57,177 nucleotides of DNA from positions 1-57,177 of the forward strand of contig JBMNQG010000009.1 in the NCBI GenBank assembly GCA_050944015.1. Reading direction: 5' to 3'. This stretch comes from DUOX01 sp050944015 (GTDB lineage: Bacteria > Bacillota > Clostridia > Oscillospirales > Oscillospiraceae). A program made the translations under genes and the position numbers. The notes under the pieces were generated by a model that saw only the letters and a list, made by a program, of their open reading frames with translations, was not told where the DNA came from and searched no databases. Positions 49,471 to 57,177 of this stretch are shown here, one piece after another. Each line of letters opens with the position of its first letter. Position 1 is the stretch's first letter.

Positions 49471-50370
49471 TTACTCGCCTGCATCCGCTTGCGCGCCTGT
49501 GAAAAAATTAAGCACCTTATAGAAGAACATCTGCAGGAAAATGTTGGTGCTGTCCTTCAAATGCGAAAAGCTTATGTCAAATCTTGCGCCAAGCGGGATA
49601 TATTTAAGGCTTGGCAGGTTCTTTGCCCGGAACCACTCGTCAAAAAAGGCATAACCGGAATTCTTGCACAGGGCCAGCAGGATTGAATCCCTGTTGGGAA
49701 GCTCCACCAGAAGGGGTGGAATCCCCATTGATTTAAGCAGGCCGAGGGAAAAGTCCCTGGATATGGGTACCTCCGAACTTGAGAGTATATACATTGGCTC
49801 GTCCTTAAAGTCATATGGCATCAAATTGGGCTTCGAAGCCAGGGGGTGCTCGGCGGAGAACAGCATAATGCCGTCGATCTGGGTCAGGTGGTAGCTCCGG
49901 ATCCTTTTATCGCTGGGCAAATAATCCTCAACGCATATGATTGCGTCGAGATTTCTTGAAAGCAGGTTTCCGTAGAGAAGATGAAAGGGATATCCCTCGA
50001 AAGTGACCTTTACGGTGGGCCAGCCCTTTACAAAGTCGGCAACCAGATCGTTGAAAACCTCGGAAATGTCCCATCCTTCCAGAATGCCGATTTTGAGCTC
50101 TACATATTTTGCGCTTCTCTGCTGGACTATCCTTTTTGCGTCCTCAATCTGGTTTTTTACATTCAAAAAGAGGTCGCAAAACAGTTTTCCCGATTCTGTG
50201 AGCCTTGTTCCGGTTGTCGTGCGCTCAAACAGGGAGATGTTCAGTTCCTCTTCCAGGGCATAAATCTGCCTGCTGATGGTTGGCTGCGATACGTAAAGGT
50301 TTTTCGCGGCCTGGGAAAAGCTCTGACACCTGGCAACTTCAAGAAAATACTCTATCTGTACGGAATTCAT
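49471..50370 (-). CDS. LysR-family transcriptional regulator
   Basis: 299 residues from ATG 50370. The N-terminal winged HTH is typical: QIEYFLEVARCQSFSQAAKN, LYVSQPTISRQIYALEEELN, SLFERTTTGTRLTESGKLF. The C-terminal half is the periplasmic-binding-like effector domain. It is divergent from a sugar ABC transporter across 216 bp that hold a palindromic LysR-type site (50440-50458) and a strong promoter (50480-50508). It therefore probably controls the transporter in response to its substrate or a product. Confidence 0.92.
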   Translation of the reverse strand: MNSVQIEYFLEVARCQSFSQAAKNLYVSQPTISRQIYALEEELNISLFERTTTGTRLTESGKLFCDLFLNVKNQIEDAKRIVQQRSAKYVELKIGILEGWDISEVFNDLVADFVKGWPTVKVTFEGYPFHLLYGNLLSRNLDAIICVEDYLPSDKRIRSYHLTQIDGIMLFSAEHPLASKPNLMPYDFKDEPMYILSSSEVPISRDFSLGLLKSMGIPPLLVELPNRDSILLALCKNSGYAFFDEWFRAKNLPSLKYIPLGARFDISFSHLKDSTNIFLQMFFYKVLNFFTGAQADAGE

Positions 50371-50439
50371 ATAATCATCCTTTATGAGTCCATTAGCTAT
50401 ATAATAACACGAATTGCCTTTTTATCCAAACAATTTTGG

Positions 50440-50458
50440 GTATGCAATATTTGTATAC
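50440..50458. promoter_or_regulatory. Candidate LysR-binding site
   Basis: GTATGCAATATTTGTATAC is an imperfect palindrome containing T-N11-A. It is centred about 37 bp upstream of the transporter -35 box, a usual activation distance for LysR proteins. Confidence 0.55.
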
Positions 50459-50479
50459 TTGTTACAACAACATAGGCAT

Positions 50480-50508
50480 TTCACAACCAAATGATTGCTT
50501 GATATAAT
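50480..50508 (+). promoter_or_regulatory. Promoter of the sugar ABC transporter operon
   Basis: TTCACA (50480-50485), a 17-nt spacer and TATAAT (50503-50508), about 70 nt before the TTG start of the ATPase gene. Confidence 0.75.
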
Positions 50509-50586
50509 AATGCAAATAAAAATTTTACAATTGGCGACAAATACTGCCATTATGCTCCTCTAAAGACATGCAATGGAGGGATATAA

Positions 50587-52098
50587 TTGAATCCGGTGCA
50601 AAGCGACATAGTACTGAAGGTTGAAGGAATCAACAAGAGCTTTCCGGGCGTTAGGGCGCTGAAGGACATGAGCCTGGAGATAGCAAGAGGGGAAGTTCAT
50701 GCCGTCTGCGGGGAAAACGGCGCCGGCAAGTCCACGCTTATGAAAATCCTGACCGGCGTCTACAGCCGCGATTCCGGCGAATACTACTTTGAAGGCAAGC
50801 CGGTGGATTTTAAAAACACCCAGCAGTCCATGCATGCGGGAATAGCCTGTATCTATCAGGAACTCACCATGGTTCCCCTGTTGGACGTGGCAAAAAACCT
50901 CTTTCTGGGAAATCCGCCTTTCACAAAACAAGGCACCATTGACAGCAAGACCATGTACAGAGAGGCAAAAAACCTGCTTAAGAGAATCAATCTGGACGTT
51001 CCGGTAAAGAGGCTGGTTGCGGATTTGTCCATCGCCCAGCAGCAAATGCTGGAAATCGGCCGGGCGCTTACCAGAAACGCAAAGGTAATTATTATGGACG
51101 AGCCCACTTCCTCCCTTTCGGAGAACGAAAAAAACATCCTCCACAACTTGATCAGGAGTTTGAAGGCGGATGGGGTATCCATAATTTACATATCCCACAA
51201 ACTTGAGGATATCCTGGAAATCAGCGACAGAATCACAGTTATCCGGGACGGCGAAAAAATAATAACCCTCAACACGAAAGAGACCAATAAAAACCAGCTT
51301 ATCTCCTACATGATAGGCCGGACCCTGGACAACCTTTACAACAAGACCAAAGCCCCCATCGGCGGCGAGGCCTTGCGGGTAGAGGGGCTGACCCGCAAGG
51401 GCGTGTTCGAGGACGTGAGCTTTAACGCCCACTACGGGGAGGTCGTCGGTTTTTTCGGGCTCGTAGGTTCCGGCAGAAGCGAAATAATGAGGGCGGTCTT
51501 CGGCGTCGACAAGCTGGACAAGGGAAAAATATTCATAGACGGCAAACCGGTTAGGATAAAAAGCCCGGTAAAGGCGGTGAAAAAGGGCCTCGCCCTGGTG
51601 CCAGAGAACCGAAAGCTGGAAGGGCTGGCAGTCAGATTATCCGTTCTGTTCAACATGACCATAGTAAAGATAAACGAACTTAACATATTGGGTTTTATCA
51701 GGAAAAAAGCACAGGCTGACGAGACCAAGAAGTTCATATCGGCAACGTCCATAAAAACCCCCACAATAAAACAAAAGCTCTTCAATCTGTCCGGTGGAAA
51801 TCAGCAAAAAGTGGTTATATCCAAATGGCTGATGATGAATACCAAGATACTGATACTGGACGAGCCCACCAGAGGCATTGACGTGGCGGCAAAATCCGAA
51901 GTATACGGCCTTATCAGCAAGCTTGCCAACGGCGGCGTGTCGGTAATAGTGGTCTCCTCGGAAATTCCTGAAATCCTGGGCATATGCGACCGGCTTTATA
52001 CGGTTTGCGAGGGAAGAATATCCGGCGAAATGCCGGTTGAAGGAATAACAAGCGAGGAGATACTGGCCAGCGCATTGGGGGGGAGCCAAAATGGATAA
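50587..52098 (+). CDS. Sugar ABC transporter ATP-binding protein (RbsA/MglA-type)
   Basis: 503 residues from TTG 50587, with GGAGGG 7 nt upstream. It is a fused double ATPase. The first half has GENGAGKSTLMKILTGVYSR, the signature-like DLSIAQQQMLEIGRALTR, and VIIMDEPTSSLSENEKN. The second half has the degenerate P-loop GLVGSGRSEIMRAVFG, a good signature NLSGGNQQKVVISKWLMM, and LILDEPTRGIDVAAKSE. Only the first site looks fully competent, as usual in this family. It powers uptake through the two permeases that follow. It overlaps the first permease by 8 bp. Confidence 0.95.
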   Translation: MNPVQSDIVLKVEGINKSFPGVRALKDMSLEIARGEVHAVCGENGAGKSTLMKILTGVYSRDSGEYYFEGKPVDFKNTQQSMHAGIACIYQELTMVPLLDVAKNLFLGNPPFTKQGTIDSKTMYREAKNLLKRINLDVPVKRLVADLSIAQQQMLEIGRALTRNAKVIIMDEPTSSLSENEKNILHNLIRSLKADGVSIIYISHKLEDILEISDRITVIRDGEKIITLNTKETNKNQLISYMIGRTLDNLYNKTKAPIGGEALRVEGLTRKGVFEDVSFNAHYGEVVGFFGLVGSGRSEIMRAVFGVDKLDKGKIFIDGKPVRIKSPVKAVKKGLALVPENRKLEGLAVRLSVLFNMTIVKINELNILGFIRKKAQADETKKFISATSIKTPTIKQKLFNLSGGNQQKVVISKWLMMNTKILILDEPTRGIDVAAKSEVYGLISKLANGGVSVIVVSSEIPEILGICDRLYTVCEGRISGEMPVEGITSEEILASALGGSQNG

Positions 52099-53050
52099 TT
52101 TGCTGACAAAAGGAAACAGAATTCTGGACAGGCTTAAAGGCGTAAACGGAACATTCATTATCATGATAGTTTACATAATTATTATTGCCATTTTTAAGCC
52201 GGTCCTGCTTAGCGCCACCAACATTGGAAACATCATCAGGTCCGTGGCACCCGTCGGCATAATGGGCAGCGCCATCACCCTGATCATGCTTACCGGTAAC
52301 ACCGACCTGTCGACGGGATACATGCTGTCCCTTCTCTCCTGCATCTCTTGCAGCCTTATAGACAAAAACCCCTTCCTGGCAGTAATAGTTCCCATGCTGG
52401 TGGGCGCCTGCTGCGGCTGCATCAACGGCTTTTTCGTTGGCCAGGTGGGAATAAACTCCTTCGTTACCACCCTCGGCATGTCCTACGTGTATGCCGCCGC
52501 GGCGCAACACTACACCAACTCCAAATACCTTGCCGCAACCAGCGAAGGCTGGATTAAATTCCTGGGGCAGGGCTACGTGCTCAAGATTATCCCCTTCCCC
52601 ATCATCATCTTTGCGGCAGTGGCAGCCCTGTTTTCAATTATTCTCCGCAAGACCGTGTTCGGCTCCCAAATCTACATGGTTGGCTCGAACCCCGTCAGCG
52701 CTCATTTTTCCGGCATCAACGCCAAGCGGACAATATGGCTGACATATACGATAACCGGCGCCACGGTCGGCCTTGCGGGGGTGGTGCTGGCAACCAGAAG
52801 CATGGCCGCCCAGCCCCTAATGGGCGCGGGATACGAGTTTGAGGTTCTGACGGCGGTGGCGCTGGGAGGACTGAACCTGGCGGGCGGACGCGGAAGCGTG
52901 GAAGGCACGGTTTTGGGCGTGATATTCGTAGGCATCCTAAAAAACAGCTTTAATATTCTGGGCCTTTCCAGCGGCTTGCAGTACCTTGTTCTTGGAGTAA
53001 TACTTTTAATCGCGGTCAAAGCCGCTCTTAACAGAGAAGGGGGCATGTAA
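52091..53050 (+). CDS. Sugar ABC transporter permease (RbsC-type), first
   Basis: 319 residues, ATG 52091. There are about 8-10 hydrophobic segments. The family pattern SVAPVGIMGSAITLIMLTGN, TDLSTGYMLSLLSCISCSLI, GFFVGQVGINSFVTTLGMSY, and the coupling-loop FEVLTAVALGGLNLAGGRGS is that of BPD_transp_2 permeases. It overlaps the ATPase gene by 8 bp. The operon has two distinct permeases where the ribose system has one, so the channel is probably a heterodimer. Confidence 0.93.
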   Translation: MDNLLTKGNRILDRLKGVNGTFIIMIVYIIIIAIFKPVLLSATNIGNIIRSVAPVGIMGSAITLIMLTGNTDLSTGYMLSLLSCISCSLIDKNPFLAVIVPMLVGACCGCINGFFVGQVGINSFVTTLGMSYVYAAAAQHYTNSKYLAATSEGWIKFLGQGYVLKIIPFPIIIFAAVAALFSIILRKTVFGSQIYMVGSNPVSAHFSGINAKRTIWLTYTITGATVGLAGVVLATRSMAAQPLMGAGYEFEVLTAVALGGLNLAGGRGSVEGTVLGVIFVGILKNSFNILGLSSGLQYLVLGVILLIAVKAALNREGGM

Positions 53051-53052
53051 AG

Positions 53053-54000
53053 GTGACGAAGCTAAAGCGTTTTTTGCTGGATTACAACATCGTAATCGTA
53101 CTTGCCGCCATAATCACATACGCCTTCTTCTTTGTTCCGTACTTCAACGTGCCCAAGAACATTTCAAACGTGCTTGTGGATACCGCCGTTTTCGGACTGA
53201 TTTGCATAGGCATGTCTTTCTGCCTGATTAACGGCGGCGTGGATCTGTCCATAGGCCTTCAAGCCGCACTATCGGCCTGCATCGTCTGCTATGTGGGCAG
53301 CAAGTATAACCTGGCTCTTGGAATAATTGCGGCGGTGGTCTCCTGCATGATTGTCGGGTTCTTAAACGGCTACATCATCGCTAGGTTTAAGCTTGGTTCT
53401 CTTATCACGACGCTGGCAATGATGCGGATCCTTTACGGCCTGATACTCATTATCACCAATGAGGACCAGATAGTAAATACAAATGAATCCCTGCTGATGA
53501 TTTACAAGTACAAGCTGTTCGGGGTCATCCAGCTGCCCATTGTGATTTTTGTCGTCTGCCTGCTTTTGGGCTCCTTCATATTGCGAAAGACCCAGTTGGG
53601 AATCAACCTGTATATTGTGGGCGGAAATATGGAAGCGGGCAAGGCGGTGGGCATCAATGTGCAGCGCACCCAGATTCTGGCTTACGTGATTGGGAGCTTC
53701 TTCGCCGGAGTCGGAGGCGTCGTGCTTGCCGCCCGATACGGTATGGGAAGCACTATGGTCGGAGACGGGCTAAACCTCACCGTCGTGTCGGCATGCGTCG
53801 TAGGCGGCGTCTCAATACTCGGCGGAAAAGGCAACATGCTGAGAACCATGCTCGGCATCCTGGTCATGCGCATTGTGATAAACGTCATGGTGCTTAAGCT
53901 GATTAACGGCTACATGCAGTCCTTCGTACAGGGCATAATTATAGTCCTCGTTCTTATCGCGGACCTTCTCACAAGCTACAAGAAATCGGCGGTGCAGTAA
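53053..54000 (+). CDS. Sugar ABC transporter permease (RbsC-type), second
   Basis: 315 residues from GTG 53053, two bases after the first permease stop, with AAGGGGGCA upstream. It has the same pattern: DTAVFGLICIGMSFCLINGG, VDLSIGLQAALSACIVCYVG, NGYIIARFKLGSLITTLAMM, and a conserved loop VVSACVVGGVSILGGKGNML. It is clearly different from the first permease, consistent with a heterodimeric channel. Confidence 0.93.
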   Translation: MTKLKRFLLDYNIVIVLAAIITYAFFFVPYFNVPKNISNVLVDTAVFGLICIGMSFCLINGGVDLSIGLQAALSACIVCYVGSKYNLALGIIAAVVSCMIVGFLNGYIIARFKLGSLITTLAMMRILYGLILIITNEDQIVNTNESLLMIYKYKLFGVIQLPIVIFVVCLLLGSFILRKTQLGINLYIVGGNMEAGKAVGINVQRTQILAYVIGSFFAGVGGVVLAARYGMGSTMVGDGLNLTVVSACVVGGVSILGGKGNMLRTMLGILVMRIVINVMVLKLINGYMQSFVQGIIIVLVLIADLLTSYKKSAVQ

Positions 54001-54061
54001 TAATTAAAAATAACAGCATTCCAGTTGCTGTTATAAATAAAAAAATTAGGGGGATAATGTA

Positions 54062-55087
54062 ATGAAAAAAACAGTTGCACTAGTGCTGGCTCTACTCATG
54101 TTGCTTGCTCTGTTTACCGGATGCGGAAACAAAGAAGAGACGAAGGCTCCTGTAAACGAACCATCCAGCGAGGGCGTAAATACGAAACCGAATACGAACA
54201 CGGATGACGACACATCCTCCGCAAAACCTCTCAAGGTCGCCGTACTTACGGGATCTCTCACCGCAACTCCTTTCTGCGTTTCAATGGGCGAAGAAATCAA
54301 CACCCAGATGAAGGCCGAGGGCTGGGACCTGTCCGTATTTGACGCGGACATGGACGCCACTAAGCAGTCCACCCAGTTTGAAACCGCTCTTATGATGGAG
54401 CCCGACGTAATCGTTTACTGGTGCCGCGATTCGGCCGCGGCCGTCGAGGACGTGAAGAAGGCCGCCGAGGCGGGAGTGCCCGTCATCATGCTGAACAACG
54501 ACGTGGACAAGACCGGCTGGGATTATACCCTTTGCTTTGTGGGCCCCGACCAGTACGGCATCGGCTATGACCTGGCAACCTATATGATGGAATATAAAGA
54601 GAGCGCAAATATTGCAATAGTCGACGGCCTGGCAAACAACACCACATACAACGACCGCTACAACGGCTTTATGGACGCAATCAAGGATAATCCGGACTAC
54701 AAAGTCCTGGTTCACGACTACTGCAACGCGGACCGTACGACCGCCCAGACCATGACAGAAAACTATCTTACCGGATTCCCTGAGATGGATACAATAGTGG
54801 CCTTCAGCGACAACTTTGCCATCGGCTCCATCAACGCCATTACCGCGGCAAACAGAAACGACATTGACGTCTTCTCAATCGACGGCATGCAGATTGGCTT
54901 TGACGCAATTAATAACGGCACCATGGTAGCCACTGTTCTACAAACCCCGGGATATCAGATTGCTAAAGTCATTGAAGTTATTAATGACGTTATTGTAGGC
55001 GGCGGAACGGTTACCGAACGCAGGATTTTCAGCGGCCACTACGTAGTAGACAAGAACAATACGGACGAGTTCGTGCCTGCCTATTAA
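54062..55087 (+). CDS. Sugar-binding lipoprotein of the ABC transporter
   Basis: 341 residues, ATG 54062 behind AGGGGGATAATGTA. The lipobox is LFTGC with C21, followed by an Asn/Thr/Glu-rich linker. The domain is a type I periplasmic-binding fold: KVAVLTGSLTATPFCVSMGE, FETALMMEPDVIVYWCRDSA, GVPVIMLNNDVDKTGWDYTL, IVDGLANNTTYNDRYNGFMD, and VFSIDGMQIGFDAINNGTMV. It is the RbsB/Peripla_BP_4 class. It is the last gene of the operon and is ended by the terminator at 55111-55145. The ligand may be a pentose, hexose or related polyol. Confidence 0.95.
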   Translation: MKKTVALVLALLMLLALFTGCGNKEETKAPVNEPSSEGVNTKPNTNTDDDTSSAKPLKVAVLTGSLTATPFCVSMGEEINTQMKAEGWDLSVFDADMDATKQSTQFETALMMEPDVIVYWCRDSAAAVEDVKKAAEAGVPVIMLNNDVDKTGWDYTLCFVGPDQYGIGYDLATYMMEYKESANIAIVDGLANNTTYNDRYNGFMDAIKDNPDYKVLVHDYCNADRTTAQTMTENYLTGFPEMDTIVAFSDNFAIGSINAITAANRNDIDVFSIDGMQIGFDAINNGTMVATVLQTPGYQIAKVIEVINDVIVGGGTVTERRIFSGHYVVDKNNTDEFVPAY

Positions 55088-55110
55088 TATCCCGGGCCGA
55101 TAAAAAATGA

Positions 55111-55145
55111 AAAAATGGAGCGGCTGTCTGCCGCTCCATTTTTTT
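55111..55145 (+). terminator. Terminator of the sugar ABC operon
   Basis: A stem of at least 13 bp (AAAATGGAGCGGC and complement), 5-nt loop, then seven T. Confidence 0.9.
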
Positions 55146-55251
55146 AGTAACTTGCCCCATTTTTGTGCGGGATTATACACAAAGCGAAAAACTTGTGATA
55201 AGATAAAAAGAAAAAAATTCAGTAATTTTTTGCTGAATTGGGGGATGCACC

Positions 55252-55722
55252 ATGATTACCTGCACATCCTGCGGGGCGCAGGTTCCCGACAACAACTACT
55301 ACTGCCCCCGGTGCGGCGCCGCCCTGCCGACACACAGCACCCAAAGCTCCGGAAACAGGTACGACTATTACTACAAGCAGCCCCGCTCCCAGGGGGGATA
55401 CTCCTCCCCGAATCCCGCCTATGTCTATACCTCTCCAAAAAGGCAGGACAGCGTGCTCTCCACCGGCGCTTTTCTTCTTTCCATCATCCTCATGTCCCTT
55501 CCGCTGGCGGGTTTCATTCTTCAAATCGTCTGGGCCTGCGGCGCCACCAGAAACCTTAACAGGCGTAACCTGGCCAGGGCGTACCTGATACTCAGCCTCA
55601 TTTGCATTGCCCTGTACGTCATATTCTCTGCCATTTTATTCAGTCTTGACTGGTCCGGTTTTTTCAACCACTACTTCCCTTTCAAATGGGAGTACTTTGA
55701 CTTTATGAACCTGTCCTTTTAA
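55252..55722 (+). CDS. Zinc-ribbon membrane protein
   Basis: 156 residues from ATG 55252. The N-terminus is a zinc ribbon of the double-CxxC kind: TCTSCGAQVPDNNYYCPRCG. A Tyr/Ser/Pro/Gln-rich low-complexity linker follows, then two membrane helices (STGAFLLSIILMSLPLAGFI, ARAYLILSLICIALYVIFSA). Such proteins are common in Clostridia, with no fixed function. It has its own transcription unit between two terminators. Confidence 0.85.
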   Translation: MITCTSCGAQVPDNNYYCPRCGAALPTHSTQSSGNRYDYYYKQPRSQGGYSSPNPAYVYTSPKRQDSVLSTGAFLLSIILMSLPLAGFILQIVWACGATRNLNRRNLARAYLILSLICIALYVIFSAILFSLDWSGFFNHYFPFKWEYFDFMNLSF

Positions 55723-55774
55723 CCCTCCTGCCCAGAATGCATATTGCAGTCATAATTGGTAAGCATATCTCTAG

Positions 55775-55803
55775 TTGACAAATAAGATACAATGTGTTAC
55801 AAT
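55775..55803 (+). promoter_or_regulatory. Promoter of the 100-residue protein and NlpC/P60 genes
   Basis: TTGACA (55775-55780), a 17-nt spacer and TACAAT (55798-55803), about 30 nt before the next start. Confidence 0.85.
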
Positions 55804-55831
55804 TTGGTAACGATTCGAGAGGAGGTATAGG

Positions 55832-56134
55832 ATGGCAGCGGTAAAAAAAGCGAAGACAGCGGTCCTTGAATATAAGGGACGTCCGCTGAGACGCAAGGAC
55901 AACCTCATCTACTATGGCAGCATGGCCGATAAGTATATAGTTTTGCTCCAAATCCTTGACACCAAAAAGGTAAAGGATATGGATGTGGCGACAAGGGTAT
56001 CCGTACAGCTGCAGCTCACGGACCCCGACATTAAATCCCGGGACCGTGTTGTAAAAAAGAGCGAAAAGGACAGCCTTTACAGCGCCATAGACCTGGGCGC
56101 CGTATGGCTTGAAAGGGCTTTGGCCAATGGATAA
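55832..56134 (+). CDS. Small conserved-looking protein of unknown function
   Basis: 100 residues, ATG 55832 behind GGAGGTATAGG. It is basic and alpha/beta: KTAVLEYKGRPLRRKDNLIY, YGSMADKYIVLLQILDTKKV, VATRVSVQLQLTDPDIKSRD. It lacks a signal peptide and membrane helix. I do not recognise a named family. It has a consensus promoter and overlaps the start of the NlpC/P60 gene by 8 bp, so the two are co-expressed. Confidence 0.8.
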   Translation: MAAVKKAKTAVLEYKGRPLRRKDNLIYYGSMADKYIVLLQILDTKKVKDMDVATRVSVQLQLTDPDIKSRDRVVKKSEKDSLYSAIDLGAVWLERALANG

Positions 56135-57026
56135 TCAAAACAACGCCTGGCACATCAAAAGCAAGCTGCTGAAAACAGCGCTGTTAACAGCAGTTTTGGC
56201 CGCTGTACTTACAGTTTCCGCTCTGGCCGCCAATATAGGCGGCGGTACGGTTAACGCCACGGCTTTGAATCTCCGCTGCGAGCCCAGCATGGACTCCCCC
56301 ATCAAGGACGTGGTTCCCCAGGGGTCCGCCGTCGTAATTGAAAGCAAGGTTAACGACGGCTGGTATGCCGTAATATTCAAGGGCGTCAAGGGCTATATGG
56401 CGGCGGAATACATAAACTTCACCGAGGTTCTGGACTACAGCTTCGGCACGGGCACCATAAAGGGCGACGACGTCAGAATGAGGGCAGCTGCCGGATTCGA
56501 CGGCACCGTCATCGGGTATAACTCAAACGGCACTAAGATGTCCGTAATCGGAGTTTCCGGCCCCTGGTACAAGGTGACGTTCAACGGTGCCGTGGGCTAC
56601 GTCCACAGCGACTATCTGAGCTTGGACCCGCTGGCGTCCTTAAGCTGCGCGTCTTCGACCGGCCAGGCCATCGTGGAAACGGCGCATAAATACCTTGGAA
56701 CCCCCTACGTCTGGGGCGGCTCCTCACCCGGCGGCTTCGACTGCTCCGGTTTCGTCCAGTACGTCTATAAGGAATGCGGATACAGCATCAACCGTACGGC
56801 GGCCTCCATCTACGAGAACGGCACCTATGTGGAGAAGTCAATCCTCCAGCCAGGCGACGTGGTCTGCTTCAGCACCAGCTCCTATTCGGGCATCGGCCAC
56901 GTGGGGATTTACATTGGAGACGGGCAGTTTATTCACAGCTCCTCCAGTTCCGGCAAGGTTATAATTACCGACCTGAGCACACCATATTATGTAAACCACT
57001 ATATAGGCGCCCGACGTATTGTTTAA
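56127..57026 (+). CDS. Exported SH3-NlpC/P60 peptidoglycan hydrolase
   Basis: 299 residues. ATG 56127 has AAAGGG 9 nt upstream; TTG 56109 is weaker. A signal sequence (KTALLTAVLAAVLTVSALAA) is followed by two SH3-type repeats (GTVNATALNLRCEPSMDSPI and GDDVRMRAAAGFDGTVIGYN). The C-terminal NlpC/P60 domain has the catalytic cysteine in GGFDCSGFVQYVYKECG, the histidine in IGHVGIYIGDGQFIHSSS, and a terminal VNHYIGARRI. It should cleave stem-peptide bonds in the wall. The terminator at 57051-57078 ends the pair. Confidence 0.95.
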   Translation: MDNQNNAWHIKSKLLKTALLTAVLAAVLTVSALAANIGGGTVNATALNLRCEPSMDSPIKDVVPQGSAVVIESKVNDGWYAVIFKGVKGYMAAEYINFTEVLDYSFGTGTIKGDDVRMRAAAGFDGTVIGYNSNGTKMSVIGVSGPWYKVTFNGAVGYVHSDYLSLDPLASLSCASSTGQAIVETAHKYLGTPYVWGGSSPGGFDCSGFVQYVYKECGYSINRTAASIYENGTYVEKSILQPGDVVCFSTSSYSGIGHVGIYIGDGQFIHSSSSSGKVIITDLSTPYYVNHYIGARRIV

Positions 57027-57050
57027 GAGCAACAGCATATCGAAACGAAA

Positions 57051-57078
57051 GTCCCGGATATCCTCCGGGACCTTTTTT
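57051..57078 (+). terminator. Terminator of the NlpC/P60 unit
   Basis: GTCCCGGA and TCCGGGAC form an 8-bp stem with a 5-nt loop, then six T. Confidence 0.85.
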
Positions 57079-57116
57079 ATTTTCCGCCTTCATACCTGGG
57101 ACGCCACTTTTTATCG

Positions 57117-57177
57117 CCCTTCGGAGGGCTACTTTCTGTTCGGCCAGAAAGTAGCCAAAGAGCCGCACAAGAGGGGG
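57117..57177 (-). repeat. Dispersed hairpin repeat, copy 2, inverted and cut by the window edge
   Basis: GGCTACTTTCTG (57127-57138), loop TTCGGC, CAGAAAGTAGCC (57145-57156), then AAAGAGCCGCACAAGAGGGGG. Read on the minus strand it matches 26575-26626 almost base for base, with a few changes in the loop and one in the CTTGTGCGG segment. The copy runs past the right edge. Confidence 0.85.

Overview
The window reads as the chromosome of a GC-rich Bacillota, most likely a gut-type Clostridia close to the Oscillospiraceae. The evidence is Gram-positive style ribosome binding sites and promoters, a YlxM/Ffh/RpsP/KhpA/RimM/TrmD cluster, YfmF/YfmH M16 proteins, class III (anaerobic) ribonucleotide reductase, a GTP-type PEP carboxykinase and many lipoproteins. 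No species can be named from the sequence alone.

Layout. 1-14.2 kb is mostly minus strand: a truncated solute-binding lipoprotein; DUF2284, ASKHA-ferredoxin, NrdG and NrdD, with an NrdR-type operator at the nrdD promoter; pckG; a plus-strand cyclophilin lipoprotein; rsmA; then trmD (fused to a GNAT domain), rimM, khpA, rpsP, ffh and ylxM. 14.4-26 kb is plus strand: a 2428-residue cyclic beta-glucan synthase-like protein, yfmF, yfmH, lgt with an acidic tail, and an acidic helical protein. 26-32.8 kb is accessory: a hairpin repeat, a possible gene remnant, a GH25 lipoprotein, a sigma-region-4 protein with an overlapping partner, tRNA-Thr and tRNA-Tyr, a membrane XRE regulator, a promoter-leader-terminator unit before a broken DMT transporter, an S24 repressor-like protein, and gdhA.

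32.87-45.57 kb holds a tightly packed, all-minus-strand set of 19 phage genes in the order of the Bacillus PBSX late operon: terminase, portal, protease-like protein, capsid, connectors, contractile tail sheath and tube, LysM protein, hub, spike and baseplate. Every frame is open. No integrase, replication gene, tail fibre, endolysin or recognisable tape-measure protein is visible. This is the strongest candidate for an unusual system: either a decayed prophage or a domesticated, PBSX/GTA-like particle.

45.7-57.2 kb carries a structured RNA-like transcription unit, a DUF1292 protein, a BofC-like protein, a class A penicillin-binding protein, a LysR regulator divergent from a ribose-type sugar ABC transporter (ATPase, two permeases, binding lipoprotein), a zinc-ribbon membrane protein, a small conserved protein and an SH3-NlpC/P60 hydrolase. 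The window ends inside a second, inverted copy of the hairpin repeat seen at 26.6 kb.
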